Positions 1-9,708 of a stretch of 64,000 bases of DNA are shown here, piece by piece. This stretch comes from a virus: positions 103,697-167,696 of IMG/VR virus record IMGVR_UViG_3300024319_000003; one strand, 5' to 3'. The number at the start of each line of letters is the position of its first letter. Positions within the stretch are counted from its first letter, which is position 1. The translations under genes and the position numbers were made by a program. Below the pieces are notes generated by a model. The model saw nothing but the letters and a program-made list of their open reading frames with translations. It did not search any database and was not told the DNA's origin.

Positions 1-3000
1 GTAAAAATATACAACTATCAGGTTCTTTCACATTCCTACCACAATCCCAAACCGGTAGTATACGAACAACTTCAAACCAGCCATTAGAACTAGTACCTAA
101 CGGAACAGGAACAGTAAATATAGGGTCTGCTGCTAATGGGACAATTCTATACCATTACTCTCAAGAAGACGATGGAGTACATACATATAGAACTCACGGA
201 GCACATTACTCTTCAACATACACTACTGCTGCATCAGGTTCTAGATTCTTTCAAGACCTTACAAGTAACGGTAATATATATGCTCGTGGCTTTGCTGGAG
301 TAAATATAGGACAGGGGAGTAATAGTAATAGGTATGGACTTTGGGGTTACCCACACGGAGCAGGATCAGGTGATGGAAACCTTTACATGGCACCTAGAAA
401 TATAAATTCTTCAAACGGGTCATTTATAAAACTAGGACAAAGAGACTCAGACACAGCAGCAGACAAAGGAACAGTCGTAATAACAGCTGGAGATCCAACC
501 TACCATAGTATGACAGGTGATATAGTATTCAACTATAGTTCATCTAGAGTAATGAAATTAGAAGGAGATTCTGGATTCGTTGGTATGGGCGTTCAAGCAC
601 CTTTAGCACCTCTACACATATCAGGTGGTGCAGAATGGAGAACGCTTTACTTAGAAGCTCAAAACCCAGCTGTATACTTCAAAGATCAAGGAAATACAGA
701 AGGGTACCATATTGGATTAAATAGTGACCATCTATATGTACTTAGAGATAGCGACGGTAACGGAGATTATAATAACATACTAGCCCACTTTAATTCAACT
801 GAATTTAAAGTATACGGAAATCAGACAGTAGCAGGAAACTTAACAGTGGATGGCACCGTAACAGCACAGGAATTCCACACTGAATTTGTATCTTCTAGTA
901 TAATATACGAATCAGGTTCAACTAAGTTTGGAGATACATCAGATGATAATCACGACTTTACAGGTAGTGTTGGAATTGATGGAGATGTAAGATTAAAAAA
1001 TAGCGGTAAGATTTACCTTTGGAAAGATAATAGCAGTAATTATATAAATTATAATAACTGGATATCTTCCACAGGAGCAACACAAACTATTCAAAATACA
1101 GGTGCTGGCGGTATAACATTTAAGACTCTAACAAGTGCTAGAATGTTTATTTCTAGCTCAGGTAACGTCGGGATCGGAACGGATAGTCCTAGTGAAAAAC
1201 TTCATGTAGCTGGAAATATAAGTGCAAGTGGGGATATTAGAGCCGAAGGAGATTTAGAAGTAGGATATAATAACACCAATTACGACCAACGATTGGCACT
1301 AAATAATGGTGCTAATAAAAATTATATTTACACATCCAATTCAGCATCAATACAAAATGCTCAATTAACAATTAAAGGAGGTAATTATACCCATGTAGTC
1401 AATTTTAAAGACAGTTACAATGGCGTTGGTCAAAACTTTGATGATTTAAACTACGCAACACTGTCAGGTGGGTATACTAATGATTCTAGATTAATACTAT
1501 TTAACTCTTCTTCCCAATTAACAACAACAATAAGTACAGCAACTTCATCACTTAACCATACAGATGTATATGGGAATATAAGACTTACTGGCACCACTGC
1601 TAATACTATAAACTCTATAGTAAATTTAACATTAAATGCAGACAGTGATTCAAACAGTGGAGACGGGTATAGAAATATAATATTTAAAAATAGAGGAACA
1701 GAGACAGCTAGAATAGATCAAGATGGTCAATTAGGACTAGGAACAGATAGCCCAGAAGCTAAGTTAGAAATTGTAGATACTACACCTACATTAATACTAA
1801 GAGATAAACGTAACTTAAATGTTGGAGAATGGGACGATGTAACAGTAAGTAGAATACAGTTCAGCACATCAGATACTACATCACCAGGAGCAAGAGCTTT
1901 AACAGAGATTGAAACATACAGTGGGACTGGAGCAGCATCAGGCCCTGAAGGAGAACTGAGATTTAAGACTTCTGAAAATACTGATGCAACTCCTCAAACT
2001 AGAATGACTATTTCTGCAGAAGGTTATGTAGGTATAGGTACTACTTCCCCTTACACAGGTCTTACAGTAGCCGGAAATATAACTACCTCTGCTAACTCGT
2101 ACATTATATCAACAAGGAAAATATCTGCTAGAGATGGAAACGGACTTGAGGTTGTAAATGATGGAGGAGAGGGTATTAGCGTAAATGATAATAACAGTAT
2201 AACACTTACAGACTACGGATCAGGTACGCACACAGGCACATTAGCAAAATCATTAGGAGTTGATTCTTCAGGTAAGGTTATAGAGGTAGTACCTACTGCT
2301 GCCGGTATAGACGGATCAGGTATATCTCAATCACTAGCAATATGGTCAGATACAGATACTGTAACGGCAACTAGTAACCTTAAGTACTTTAGTAACAAGG
2401 TAAGACTTAGTAATGCCGGATACGATACATTAGAATTAATAAGCTCGGTAGCAGAACATAGTTCCATGAAATTCCTTTCTGGCTCTGTAGGCTTAGGTAG
2501 AATTGGATGGCACAACTCAGGATACCATTTCCCAGGATCAAATTCACAAGCGTTGATGCTATTGGGTAACAAAGGTATTAACTTCGGTATACCGTCAACA
2601 GGGTCTATTTCAATAATGTCAGGATCAGCTGATGTTATTATGGCATTAAGCTCTAGTGTAGGAATAGGAAAAACACCTAGCCATAAATTAGATGTTAACG
2701 GCATAATAAGATCAGGAGATACATCTACAACATCAAACTATGTTTTAGTTGAAGGTGCAGCAGATAATGATACATACAAAGTATTTCATGGTAAACGTAA
2801 GTACCCAAGAATAGATCTTACAGATACTTACAGCGGAGTACATAACACCTTCCAGATTTGGAACCTAGGTAATCAATTAAGGTTCGGACAATCAGCAGGA
2901 GGATCAAATACTGCCGCTTTCTTTATTAACGGAAGTGGAGCAGCACCCGTTACATTTAATACATCTGTAGGGATAGGTCATCACAGTTTAACTGGCACAA

Positions 3001-5309
3001 GCTACAAACTACACCTATCATCTTCTACTGCTAATCATATAAGATTAGAAAGAGAGAACCACGATTCATATAGAATAGCATTATCTCATAGCGCAGGTTT
3101 AGGTTTCTATAACTTAACTGATAGTAGAGATGAATTAAGATTTAGAGGAAATGGAGATGTACTAATACCTAGTGGAGCATTAGGAATTGGCACTACCACA
3201 CCAACACATAAATTACATATAATAGACGGATCAGACAGCTTTAAATATGGGGCAGATATAGGTAACGGTTTTGACGGAATAAAACTTACCGGAGGAGCTC
3301 CAGGAATAGAGTTTGTAGGAAACGGAGATGATTTTATAATAGGTAAAATAACTGCAGGTCTAGCATTTTTTAATAGCACTGATTCTAACTATAAAATGAT
3401 TCTTGATGATGATGGTAATCTTGGTATTGGTACAGGAACATCTGCTATTTCTGAAAAACTAGAAGTTACCGGTAACGTTAAAGCAACTAGGGTAATATCA
3501 GATACTATAAGAGATACTAATAATAATGGACACCTGGTTACTACTGTTACGAATGCTTCTAACACTACAACAATTGTAGGTAATGTAGCTACAGCAAACA
3601 CATTAACTTTAGGTGTAAAAGACTCAGGTATTGTAACTACACAAGGAAGCGTAGGTATTGGAATAAGTACACCAACTTCACCACTACATATATACAAAGA
3701 ATCAAACACTTCAACAAGTTCTACCGGTACAACTTTACTAAATTTAGAGAATAATGTAGGATCCGATTTACAGCAACAAAAGAGTTTTATTGACTTTATC
3801 TTAAGAGATGCTAATGACAATGAAACACCACAAGTAAGAATTGGAGCAGAAGTAGGAAGAAACGCCAATGCTGATAGTCAAGAAAAAGAAGGCTCTGGTG
3901 CTTTTGTAGTATATACAAACAACGCCGCCACAGTCAGTGGTTCAACACCTACTACACTTGCTGAAAAATTTAGAGTAGACTACCAAGGTAATGTAGGTAT
4001 AGGGACAACAACTCCAGATAGTTTATTACAGTTGTATAAAGCAACAGGTAATACGACATTAAAAATTACATCAAATACTGATAACGCTTTTCTTTACATT
4101 GACTCTAATCAAGACGGAGCCGGAGGAGAAGAAAGTGGTATAATTCTTGCAGACAATGGTACTGCAAAATGGGAACTATTTAAAACAAGTGGTAACGATT
4201 ATTCAATACATGATTATACACGTGGTGCTTCTTCATTTAAGATACAAGATAATGGAAATATGTTCCTTATGGCCAACGGAGGAAATGTTGGTATAGGAAC
4301 AGAAACATTAAGCACTGTTGGAGGTACTGCTAAACTAACTATAAGTGCTGGAAACAGTCCTGTTTCAATAGTTAACGGTACCAATGATGGAATGTACCTT
4401 AGAAGATTTGACGATCAAGATGGGCATTATCAATTACAAACAACCGTAGGTAGTGGTAATTCAGGAACATTATCATTACAGACTTACGGAGGAGATTTAG
4501 GAGTTGGAACAAGAACACCATCTAGTAAATTTCAAATATCTGGAGGTAATACAAGCACCGCAGCAGATGCATTATTCTCGATTCAAAAGAACGAAGAGGG
4601 TTATGGTTTATTTGCTGGTATTTTAGGATCCGGAAACTCATGGCTTCAATCTTCTACAAAAACACAATCTGCATACTATGGATTAACATTACAACCTAAT
4701 GGAGGAAATGTAGGAGTTGGAACTACTTTAACCCCTCAAAAATTAACAGTTCAAGGAAACATTCAATTAAACCATACATCTGGAAACTCTCAGTCAAGCT
4801 ACGATTTACGATTTAACGCAACTAATTCATCTGGACAGAGTCAAATAAAAGCAGCAATGTATGCTGCACCATATGGTAATAATACTAACGGAGGAAACTT
4901 TGTACTAAAAACAGCAAATACAGGTAATACGTTAATTGAAAGATTTAGTATCAATGCTCTTGGAGCAGCAAGATTTAACCAGTACGGATCAGGAACACAT
5001 ACAGGAACAGCTACTAAAACTCTTCAAGTTGATACTAACGGAAATGTAGTAGAAAGTAATATAGTAAAATTTGCACCAAAAGTTGAGTATTCCGCATTAG
5101 CTGCTGATTTAGCAGAAAACGCCGTTGTAACATTACCAAACTCGCTAACATACACAATATCATCAGGAGGATATGAATACCTAGAAATCTTCTTAGATGG
5201 AATTAGACTAAATAGAACAATAGACTTTGAAGAAGTAACAACAACTACTATCAGAGTATTGATGAATATCCCACAAGGATCAGTTTTAACTTATAAATCT
5301 TTATCATAA
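1..5309 (+). CDS. Giant tail fibre protein with VGIGTxSP repeats (5' end outside window)
   Basis: The reading frame is open from the first bases of the window, so the ATG at 387 is internal and the true start lies upstream. More than 1,760 codons are visible. The protein is a string of beta-rich modules, each ending in a variant of V/L-G-I-G-T-x-S/T-P followed by K-L-x-V; I count 13 such motifs. Such repeats are common in long fibres of marine and Bacteroidota phages, so the likely role is host-surface adhesion. A module around 850-960 (TAQEF, YESGSTKFGDT) recurs in the fibre gene at 9709. The C-terminus (about 5080-5306) is a unique domain and shows no S74 chaperone motif. The stop overlaps the next start (TAATG). 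No enzymatic motif was seen. Confidence 0.85.
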   Translation, partial: KNIQLSGSFTFLPQSQTGSIRTTSNQPLELVPNGTGTVNIGSAANGTILYHYSQEDDGVHTYRTHGAHYSSTYTTAASGSRFFQDLTSNGNIYARGFAGVNIGQGSNSNRYGLWGYPHGAGSGDGNLYMAPRNINSSNGSFIKLGQRDSDTAADKGTVVITAGDPTYHSMTGDIVFNYSSSRVMKLEGDSGFVGMGVQAPLAPLHISGGAEWRTLYLEAQNPAVYFKDQGNTEGYHIGLNSDHLYVLRDSDGNGDYNNILAHFNSTEFKVYGNQTVAGNLTVDGTVTAQEFHTEFVSSSIIYESGSTKFGDTSDDNHDFTGSVGIDGDVRLKNSGKIYLWKDNSSNYINYNNWISSTGATQTIQNTGAGGITFKTLTSARMFISSSGNVGIGTDSPSEKLHVAGNISASGDIRAEGDLEVGYNNTNYDQRLALNNGANKNYIYTSNSASIQNAQLTIKGGNYTHVVNFKDSYNGVGQNFDDLNYATLSGGYTNDSRLILFNSSSQLTTTISTATSSLNHTDVYGNIRLTGTTANTINSIVNLTLNADSDSNSGDGYRNIIFKNRGTETARIDQDGQLGLGTDSPEAKLEIVDTTPTLILRDKRNLNVGEWDDVTVSRIQFSTSDTTSPGARALTEIETYSGTGAASGPEGELRFKTSENTDATPQTRMTISAEGYVGIGTTSPYTGLTVAGNITTSANSYIISTRKISARDGNGLEVVNDGGEGISVNDNNSITLTDYGSGTHTGTLAKSLGVDSSGKVIEVVPTAAGIDGSGISQSLAIWSDTDTVTATSNLKYFSNKVRLSNAGYDTLELISSVAEHSSMKFLSGSVGLGRIGWHNSGYHFPGSNSQALMLLGNKGINFGIPSTGSISIMSGSADVIMALSSSVGIGKTPSHKLDVNGIIRSGDTSTTSNYVLVEGAADNDTYKVFHGKRKYPRIDLTDTYSGVHNTFQIWNLGNQLRFGQSAGGSNTAAFFINGSGAAPVTFNTSVGIGHHSLTGTSYKLHLSSSTANHIRLERENHDSYRIALSHSAGLGFYNLTDSRDELRFRGNGDVLIPSGALGIGTTTPTHKLHIIDGSDSFKYGADIGNGFDGIKLTGGAPGIEFVGNGDDFIIGKITAGLAFFNSTDSNYKMILDDDGNLGIGTGTSAISEKLEVTGNVKATRVISDTIRDTNNNGHLVTTVTNASNTTTIVGNVATANTLTLGVKDSGIVTTQGSVGIGISTPTSPLHIYKESNTSTSSTGTTLLNLENNVGSDLQQQKSFIDFILRDANDNETPQVRIGAEVGRNANADSQEKEGSGAFVVYTNNAATVSGSTPTTLAEKFRVDYQGNVGIGTTTPDSLLQLYKATGNTTLKITSNTDNAFLYIDSNQDGAGGEESGIILADNGTAKWELFKTSGNDYSIHDYTRGASSFKIQDNGNMFLMANGGNVGIGTETLSTVGGTAKLTISAGNSPVSIVNGTNDGMYLRRFDDQDGHYQLQTTVGSGNSGTLSLQTYGGDLGVGTRTPSSKFQISGGNTSTAADALFSIQKNEEGYGLFAGILGSGNSWLQSSTKTQSAYYGLTLQPNGGNVGVGTTLTPQKLTVQGNIQLNHTSGNSQSSYDLRFNATNSSGQSQIKAAMYAAPYGNNTNGGNFVLKTANTGNTLIERFSINALGAARFNQYGSGTHTGTATKTLQVDTNGNVVESNIVKFAPKVEYSALAADLAENAVVTLPNSLTYTISSGGYEYLEIFLDGIRLNRTIDFEEVTTTTIRVLMNIPQGSVLTYKSLS

Positions 5310-5587
5310 TGATTAAATATATCTCAGAAAAACAACAAGCACTTCAAATTATAATGGATAACTACAGTAGCTATACCATTGATTCAGTTAATAAGAACGT
5401 AACACTTAATGTAACAATAGCTTATGATATAGGTGATATAGAAGAAAAAATAACTATGATAGAGACGGAATTAAATATACTAGAAGGTGAAGTCGAAAGG
5501 GAAAACGAGGAACTAAGTATTAATCAAATCCAAGATTTAAATGACTCTTTAGAGCTTTTAAAAAACCTGTTAATAAAATTAAACTAA
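5309..5587 (+). CDS. Small coiled-coil protein between fibre genes
   Basis: A 92-residue protein whose ATG overlaps the stop of the preceding fibre gene, suggesting translational coupling. The second half is rich in Glu, Leu, Ile and Asn with heptad-like spacing and probably forms an alpha-helical coiled coil. I do not recognise a family. Its position between two fibre genes suggests a fibre connector, trimerisation factor or assembly chaperone, but that is inference from context only. Confidence 0.65.
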   Translation: MIKYISEKQQALQIIMDNYSSYTIDSVNKNVTLNVTIAYDIGDIEEKITMIETELNILEGEVERENEELSINQIQDLNDSLELLKNLLIKLN

Positions 5588-5596
5588 GTAAACTTA

Positions 5597-8500
5597 ATGG
5601 CAACAATACTTACAGTAAAAAACGCTGGAATAAAACACTGGGATGATCCTACTGCTTGGGTAGGAGGAGTTGTACCCGGCAAAACCGATAGAGCGTATAT
5701 AGAGTCCAGTTTTACCCAAATTAATTTTGGAAACGGATATCTCCCATGGGAAGGTACCAAGTCGGAAATAAGAGTAGATACAACCTCAGGATTCCCGGCT
5801 ACTTCTGGTTCATTTTATACGTACACTTATTTATCTCAAAACATAATTAAAGTAGATTATGATACAATTAATGGAGATGACTACTTTAACTCATGCTCTA
5901 TAGACCACAGCTTTAGAGAATGGTCTACTTCTGAATCAGGAAGTGTTGACGACGATAAAGCATATGGCTACTTAAAAAATGATGCCCCAGTATTTAGAAT
6001 GGACCATACACATATTTATGTTTCTGGTTCCAGTACCTGGCATGTAGGTAGAGTTTATCTTAGAGACCACGCAAAATTTACCGTAAAAGATACTGCAACT
6101 TTAGCATTAGATTCTGATCCAGAAGATGCTTTTGTAGGAATAGCAGATGCATGTTTTGAAATGTTTGATCAATCAAATGCTATATTAACAGGTTCAACAG
6201 AAAGAAACAGTAGTTTAATACACTTAGAAGACGACGTATACTGCTCAATTAATATATCAGGATCTTCGGACCTTAGAACAAGAACTACAGTTTCTACATC
6301 AGTTAATACAGGAAGCGGAATTATACCAGTAGCAAACGGAAGTAATTTTGAACCAGGAGATTATATATCAATATACGGCAAACATGATGTAGAAGTTCAA
6401 GGCACACACGGTATTAACACCAACTCAGATTATGAACCATACTACTACACTACAACAGGATCAATTTACCCGTACTTTCATAATAACGTAGTCAAAGATG
6501 AAGACGAAACTTTTGAAGTTTGTGCAGTAAATGGAAATAATTTAATAGTTAAAAAGAAGTTTACTCCCGTAGGAACTGTAACACATACTCAAGGAGCAAT
6601 TACAAGAAGAGTTTATCAAAAAGACCACGGTAGATCAAAAAGTAGATTTACAGGAAATAAAACATCAATAAGTGTAAGATCTGAAAATAACCAATACAAA
6701 GCAGGTGATAGGGTAGCTATTGGCAATAGTGTATACACGGTACTAGAGGTAGCAGATAAATTAATACCATTTAAAACAGTAGACTTTGTAAATGGTGATA
6801 ATCTAGACGATTTCTGGGTTGATGAATTTATTGGTTCAGGATCTACTAACGAAATAAAATGCAACTCAGGATTTATAACAGGTTCTACAGGGCTTCAGAT
6901 GTCTGGAAGTTTAGTAGGCACAAGTAACTATTATAAATCACTTTTCATGAAAGATATGAAATTGAGAGACTTAAAAGTTACATTAACATGTAGTCAAGTC
7001 GACGACAGTGGAAATTGGAATGGTGATAGGATGGCAGGAGTAAGTATTTGTGAGGAGCCCTACAATAGGGATAGAGTACTTTCATTCTATAATAGATACA
7101 CTTACGCAAAAGCATCTTATATAGGGATATACTCAGATGATGTTTACTATGGATCTAGAGTAGATCACTGGTCTAGATTAGACGGAGACGATTTAATTAA
7201 TACCCCTAATATTAGTAGCGGTATGAGAGAAGGAGAAGTAACTGTAGAGATAAATGCTTTACGTGAGAATGTAGACTTTACATACCAAGGTCAATATTTA
7301 AACTCATCTGTAATTAATAGAAAAGCAGGCTCAGTAGCAATACACCTACGAAGAGAAGGCTCCAGTATAAAAAAACTAATTGTTGAAGAATATGTTCAAG
7401 AGCTGGTATTAGATACAACAGATTCTATAAGTGTAGGCTCTAAAGTACATCTAACAGGAACTGAGGTACTTCACCCAAGTGGGCAAGAAGTAGTAAAAAT
7501 AGCATCAACGATAACAGATATGAGAGGGTATGAAAATATCCCATCTAAATTTGCTAAAGGAAAAGACTTAACAGATTGTGTTGTCCCGGTACTCTGGTCT
7601 AATAACGGTAACCAAAATAGATATAGAACTAGTAGCACATCTTCGGATAGAGCTAGACTAGACAGTTTATTTTCAGACCTTAACCACTATGATTATTACT
7701 TAAGACTAGACTCATCAAACCAGTCTTTTATAGATCTGAACCTAGGGAAAGAAGTGGATATAGACGCTGTTGGTTTAGCACATTTCTATAATCTACCAAG
7801 TCACTATCCTGCTACATATCCCAAAGGTGTTGGAATAGAATACTCAACAGATGGACATACCTGGAGTGTAGCAAGAGCACAGGCAGACGATACAAGATTA
7901 AGTAACCAAGGAGCAGACTACCGAATATATCAATTTTCAGAAATAACTGCAAGATTTTTAAGAATTAGACTTAATGGAGCAAGTAATACCTCTAATAATA
8001 GGATTGTTGCTATGGGGTTCTATAAATTTGATGGAAGAGGAAGCAGTATAGAACTAAACAATACATCAGATTTAGCAGTTGGGGATACTATTACATTTAT
8101 GAATCCGCAAGGAATAAGAGCTGGAGGATACATAGCATCACATCATAGAAATAATTACCGATCAGCAGTTCTTGCAGGTACGAAAACCGCAAGTGATTAC
8201 CCGGGAGGAATTACATTACACTACACCATCACAGCTAAAACAGGAAATGTTATTACATTAGATAGGCTTATAGAGGGGTATGAAATACATCCTGATACCT
8301 TAGTAGTAAAATTAGATAGAGGGATAACAGTAAAAAGTCAAGCAGGCATAAGCAACTGTATACCTTTTGGAGGATTTTACTCTGATAGTACTAGTAACCC
8401 CTGCTATATTAATATTGAAAATGCTTCATTCTTATCCCTAGGTTCAAATTCTAGAGAGAGAATGTATTTTTACAGACACCCTTACGTAGGTAAGTATAAT

Positions 8501-9706
8501 GTTTCTAACAATGCTTTCCACTACATAGAACCAGGCTCACCATACTTCAACAACTCAGGGATGGTTCGTAAAAATAACGCATGGATAAACGCTAGTTCTT
8601 TTAGTAATAGAGGTTCTAGAATGCACAGTGACCATAAAACACATGGTGAAATTTCCACTAGTTATAATTACCAATTTAAAAACGTACACGCAACAAGTGA
8701 TTACTATTCAGGTAATATAATTGATGCAGGAAGGTATATGTACATTAATAGCCACTCAACACCGTATGAAGGAGGTAGCAATAGGTTAACTATAAGAAAT
8801 AACTATTTTACATTTCAAGATTATGTAAATTTCCAATTAGGAGCTGATCACGGTAGAGAAACAGCACCTAAGAATAATACAAATATATACGATAATGTTG
8901 AAAGGCAAGGATCAGGGTATAGAAGAACATACAATGACCACTACGGTGTACATTCTAATCCAAATAATAGAATAGAAAGTACTAAATACTACCCCTTTAC
9001 TTACCCAAATGGATTTAGATGGTATTCAGAAGCAAATATACTGGACTACCAATCTATGGGTACCGATTATCATGAGATGAGCCCAATTATAGGTAAGGAT
9101 TACGTTTCTAATAGAAACCTTCTGGTAGACAACGGAAGAAGACTTATTATACAGAATAAAGACAAAAAGAACCAGTATGACATGGTTAACATATCTCTAA
9201 ACAGAGCAGCACCAATGATAATGTCAGCTAACTTTTCAGTATATGAGGAACAAGAAATCAGGGTACAGCAAAAAATGACATATAAAACACCATTTGGACA
9301 GTACTATGATAATTACTTAGGTTCAACAACAAGTACTAATAAAGATATAAAAGGAGTACTGCTGTATCAAGATAGAACAGTAACTATACAAGCAGCCCCG
9401 ATATCATTAACTTTTACTGATTTTACCTTCGATTATTCATTTACAGCCAAACCAGGTAACTATTTATATATGTTATTAAATAGAAATAGAGCATATTGCC
9501 AAACACTATTTACTTTCAAAGATATGAGCTTTAACGTAACAGGTACTATACCAAACAAGGTTTTTATATCTCAGAATCTATTTAAAGAACACAAAGTATT
9601 GCGTAGACCAGATAAAATAGCATTAGCAGATTATTCAGGTAAACAGAAAGTACCTAAAAAACTAGGTTCAAGAACAACAGTTAAATTAAGAAAATTTAAG
9701 TTTTAA
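5597..9706 (+). CDS. Large virion adhesin with G8-like N-terminus and discoidin-like domain
   Basis: A 1,369-residue protein. The N-terminus has the pattern WDDPTAWVGGVVPG followed by an acidic/aromatic stretch, which resembles the start of G8-type and beta-helix carbohydrate-associated domains. Residues about 690-815 look like an F5/8 type C (discoidin) galactose-binding-like domain: a YLRLD start, an LGKEVDIDAVGLAHFY strand, YSTDGHTW and ARFLRIRLNG. The remainder is Asn/Tyr/Ser-rich and beta-like. Likely role: polysaccharide or cell-surface binding on the tail tip or fibre; an embedded depolymerase is possible but no catalytic motif was identified. It lies 10 bases after the small coiled-coil gene and 2 bases before the next fibre gene, so it is part of the same late operon. 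Confidence 0.7.
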   Translation: MATILTVKNAGIKHWDDPTAWVGGVVPGKTDRAYIESSFTQINFGNGYLPWEGTKSEIRVDTTSGFPATSGSFYTYTYLSQNIIKVDYDTINGDDYFNSCSIDHSFREWSTSESGSVDDDKAYGYLKNDAPVFRMDHTHIYVSGSSTWHVGRVYLRDHAKFTVKDTATLALDSDPEDAFVGIADACFEMFDQSNAILTGSTERNSSLIHLEDDVYCSINISGSSDLRTRTTVSTSVNTGSGIIPVANGSNFEPGDYISIYGKHDVEVQGTHGINTNSDYEPYYYTTTGSIYPYFHNNVVKDEDETFEVCAVNGNNLIVKKKFTPVGTVTHTQGAITRRVYQKDHGRSKSRFTGNKTSISVRSENNQYKAGDRVAIGNSVYTVLEVADKLIPFKTVDFVNGDNLDDFWVDEFIGSGSTNEIKCNSGFITGSTGLQMSGSLVGTSNYYKSLFMKDMKLRDLKVTLTCSQVDDSGNWNGDRMAGVSICEEPYNRDRVLSFYNRYTYAKASYIGIYSDDVYYGSRVDHWSRLDGDDLINTPNISSGMREGEVTVEINALRENVDFTYQGQYLNSSVINRKAGSVAIHLRREGSSIKKLIVEEYVQELVLDTTDSISVGSKVHLTGTEVLHPSGQEVVKIASTITDMRGYENIPSKFAKGKDLTDCVVPVLWSNNGNQNRYRTSSTSSDRARLDSLFSDLNHYDYYLRLDSSNQSFIDLNLGKEVDIDAVGLAHFYNLPSHYPATYPKGVGIEYSTDGHTWSVARAQADDTRLSNQGADYRIYQFSEITARFLRIRLNGASNTSNNRIVAMGFYKFDGRGSSIELNNTSDLAVGDTITFMNPQGIRAGGYIASHHRNNYRSAVLAGTKTASDYPGGITLHYTITAKTGNVITLDRLIEGYEIHPDTLVVKLDRGITVKSQAGISNCIPFGGFYSDSTSNPCYINIENASFLSLGSNSRERMYFYRHPYVGKYNVSNNAFHYIEPGSPYFNNSGMVRKNNAWINASSFSNRGSRMHSDHKTHGEISTSYNYQFKNVHATSDYYSGNIIDAGRYMYINSHSTPYEGGSNRLTIRNNYFTFQDYVNFQLGADHGRETAPKNNTNIYDNVERQGSGYRRTYNDHYGVHSNPNNRIESTKYYPFTYPNGFRWYSEANILDYQSMGTDYHEMSPIIGKDYVSNRNLLVDNGRRLIIQNKDKKNQYDMVNISLNRAAPMIMSANFSVYEEQEIRVQQKMTYKTPFGQYYDNYLGSTTSTNKDIKGVLLYQDRTVTIQAAPISLTFTDFTFDYSFTAKPGNYLYMLLNRNRAYCQTLFTFKDMSFNVTGTIPNKVFISQNLFKEHKVLRRPDKIALADYSGKQKVPKKLGSRTTVKLRKFKF

Positions 9707-9708
9707 AT

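Noticed and set aside
387-5309. ATG at 387 as the start of the first fibre gene
   Set aside because: The same frame is open without a stop from base 3, and the upstream translation has the same fibre-like composition, so the gene starts before the window.
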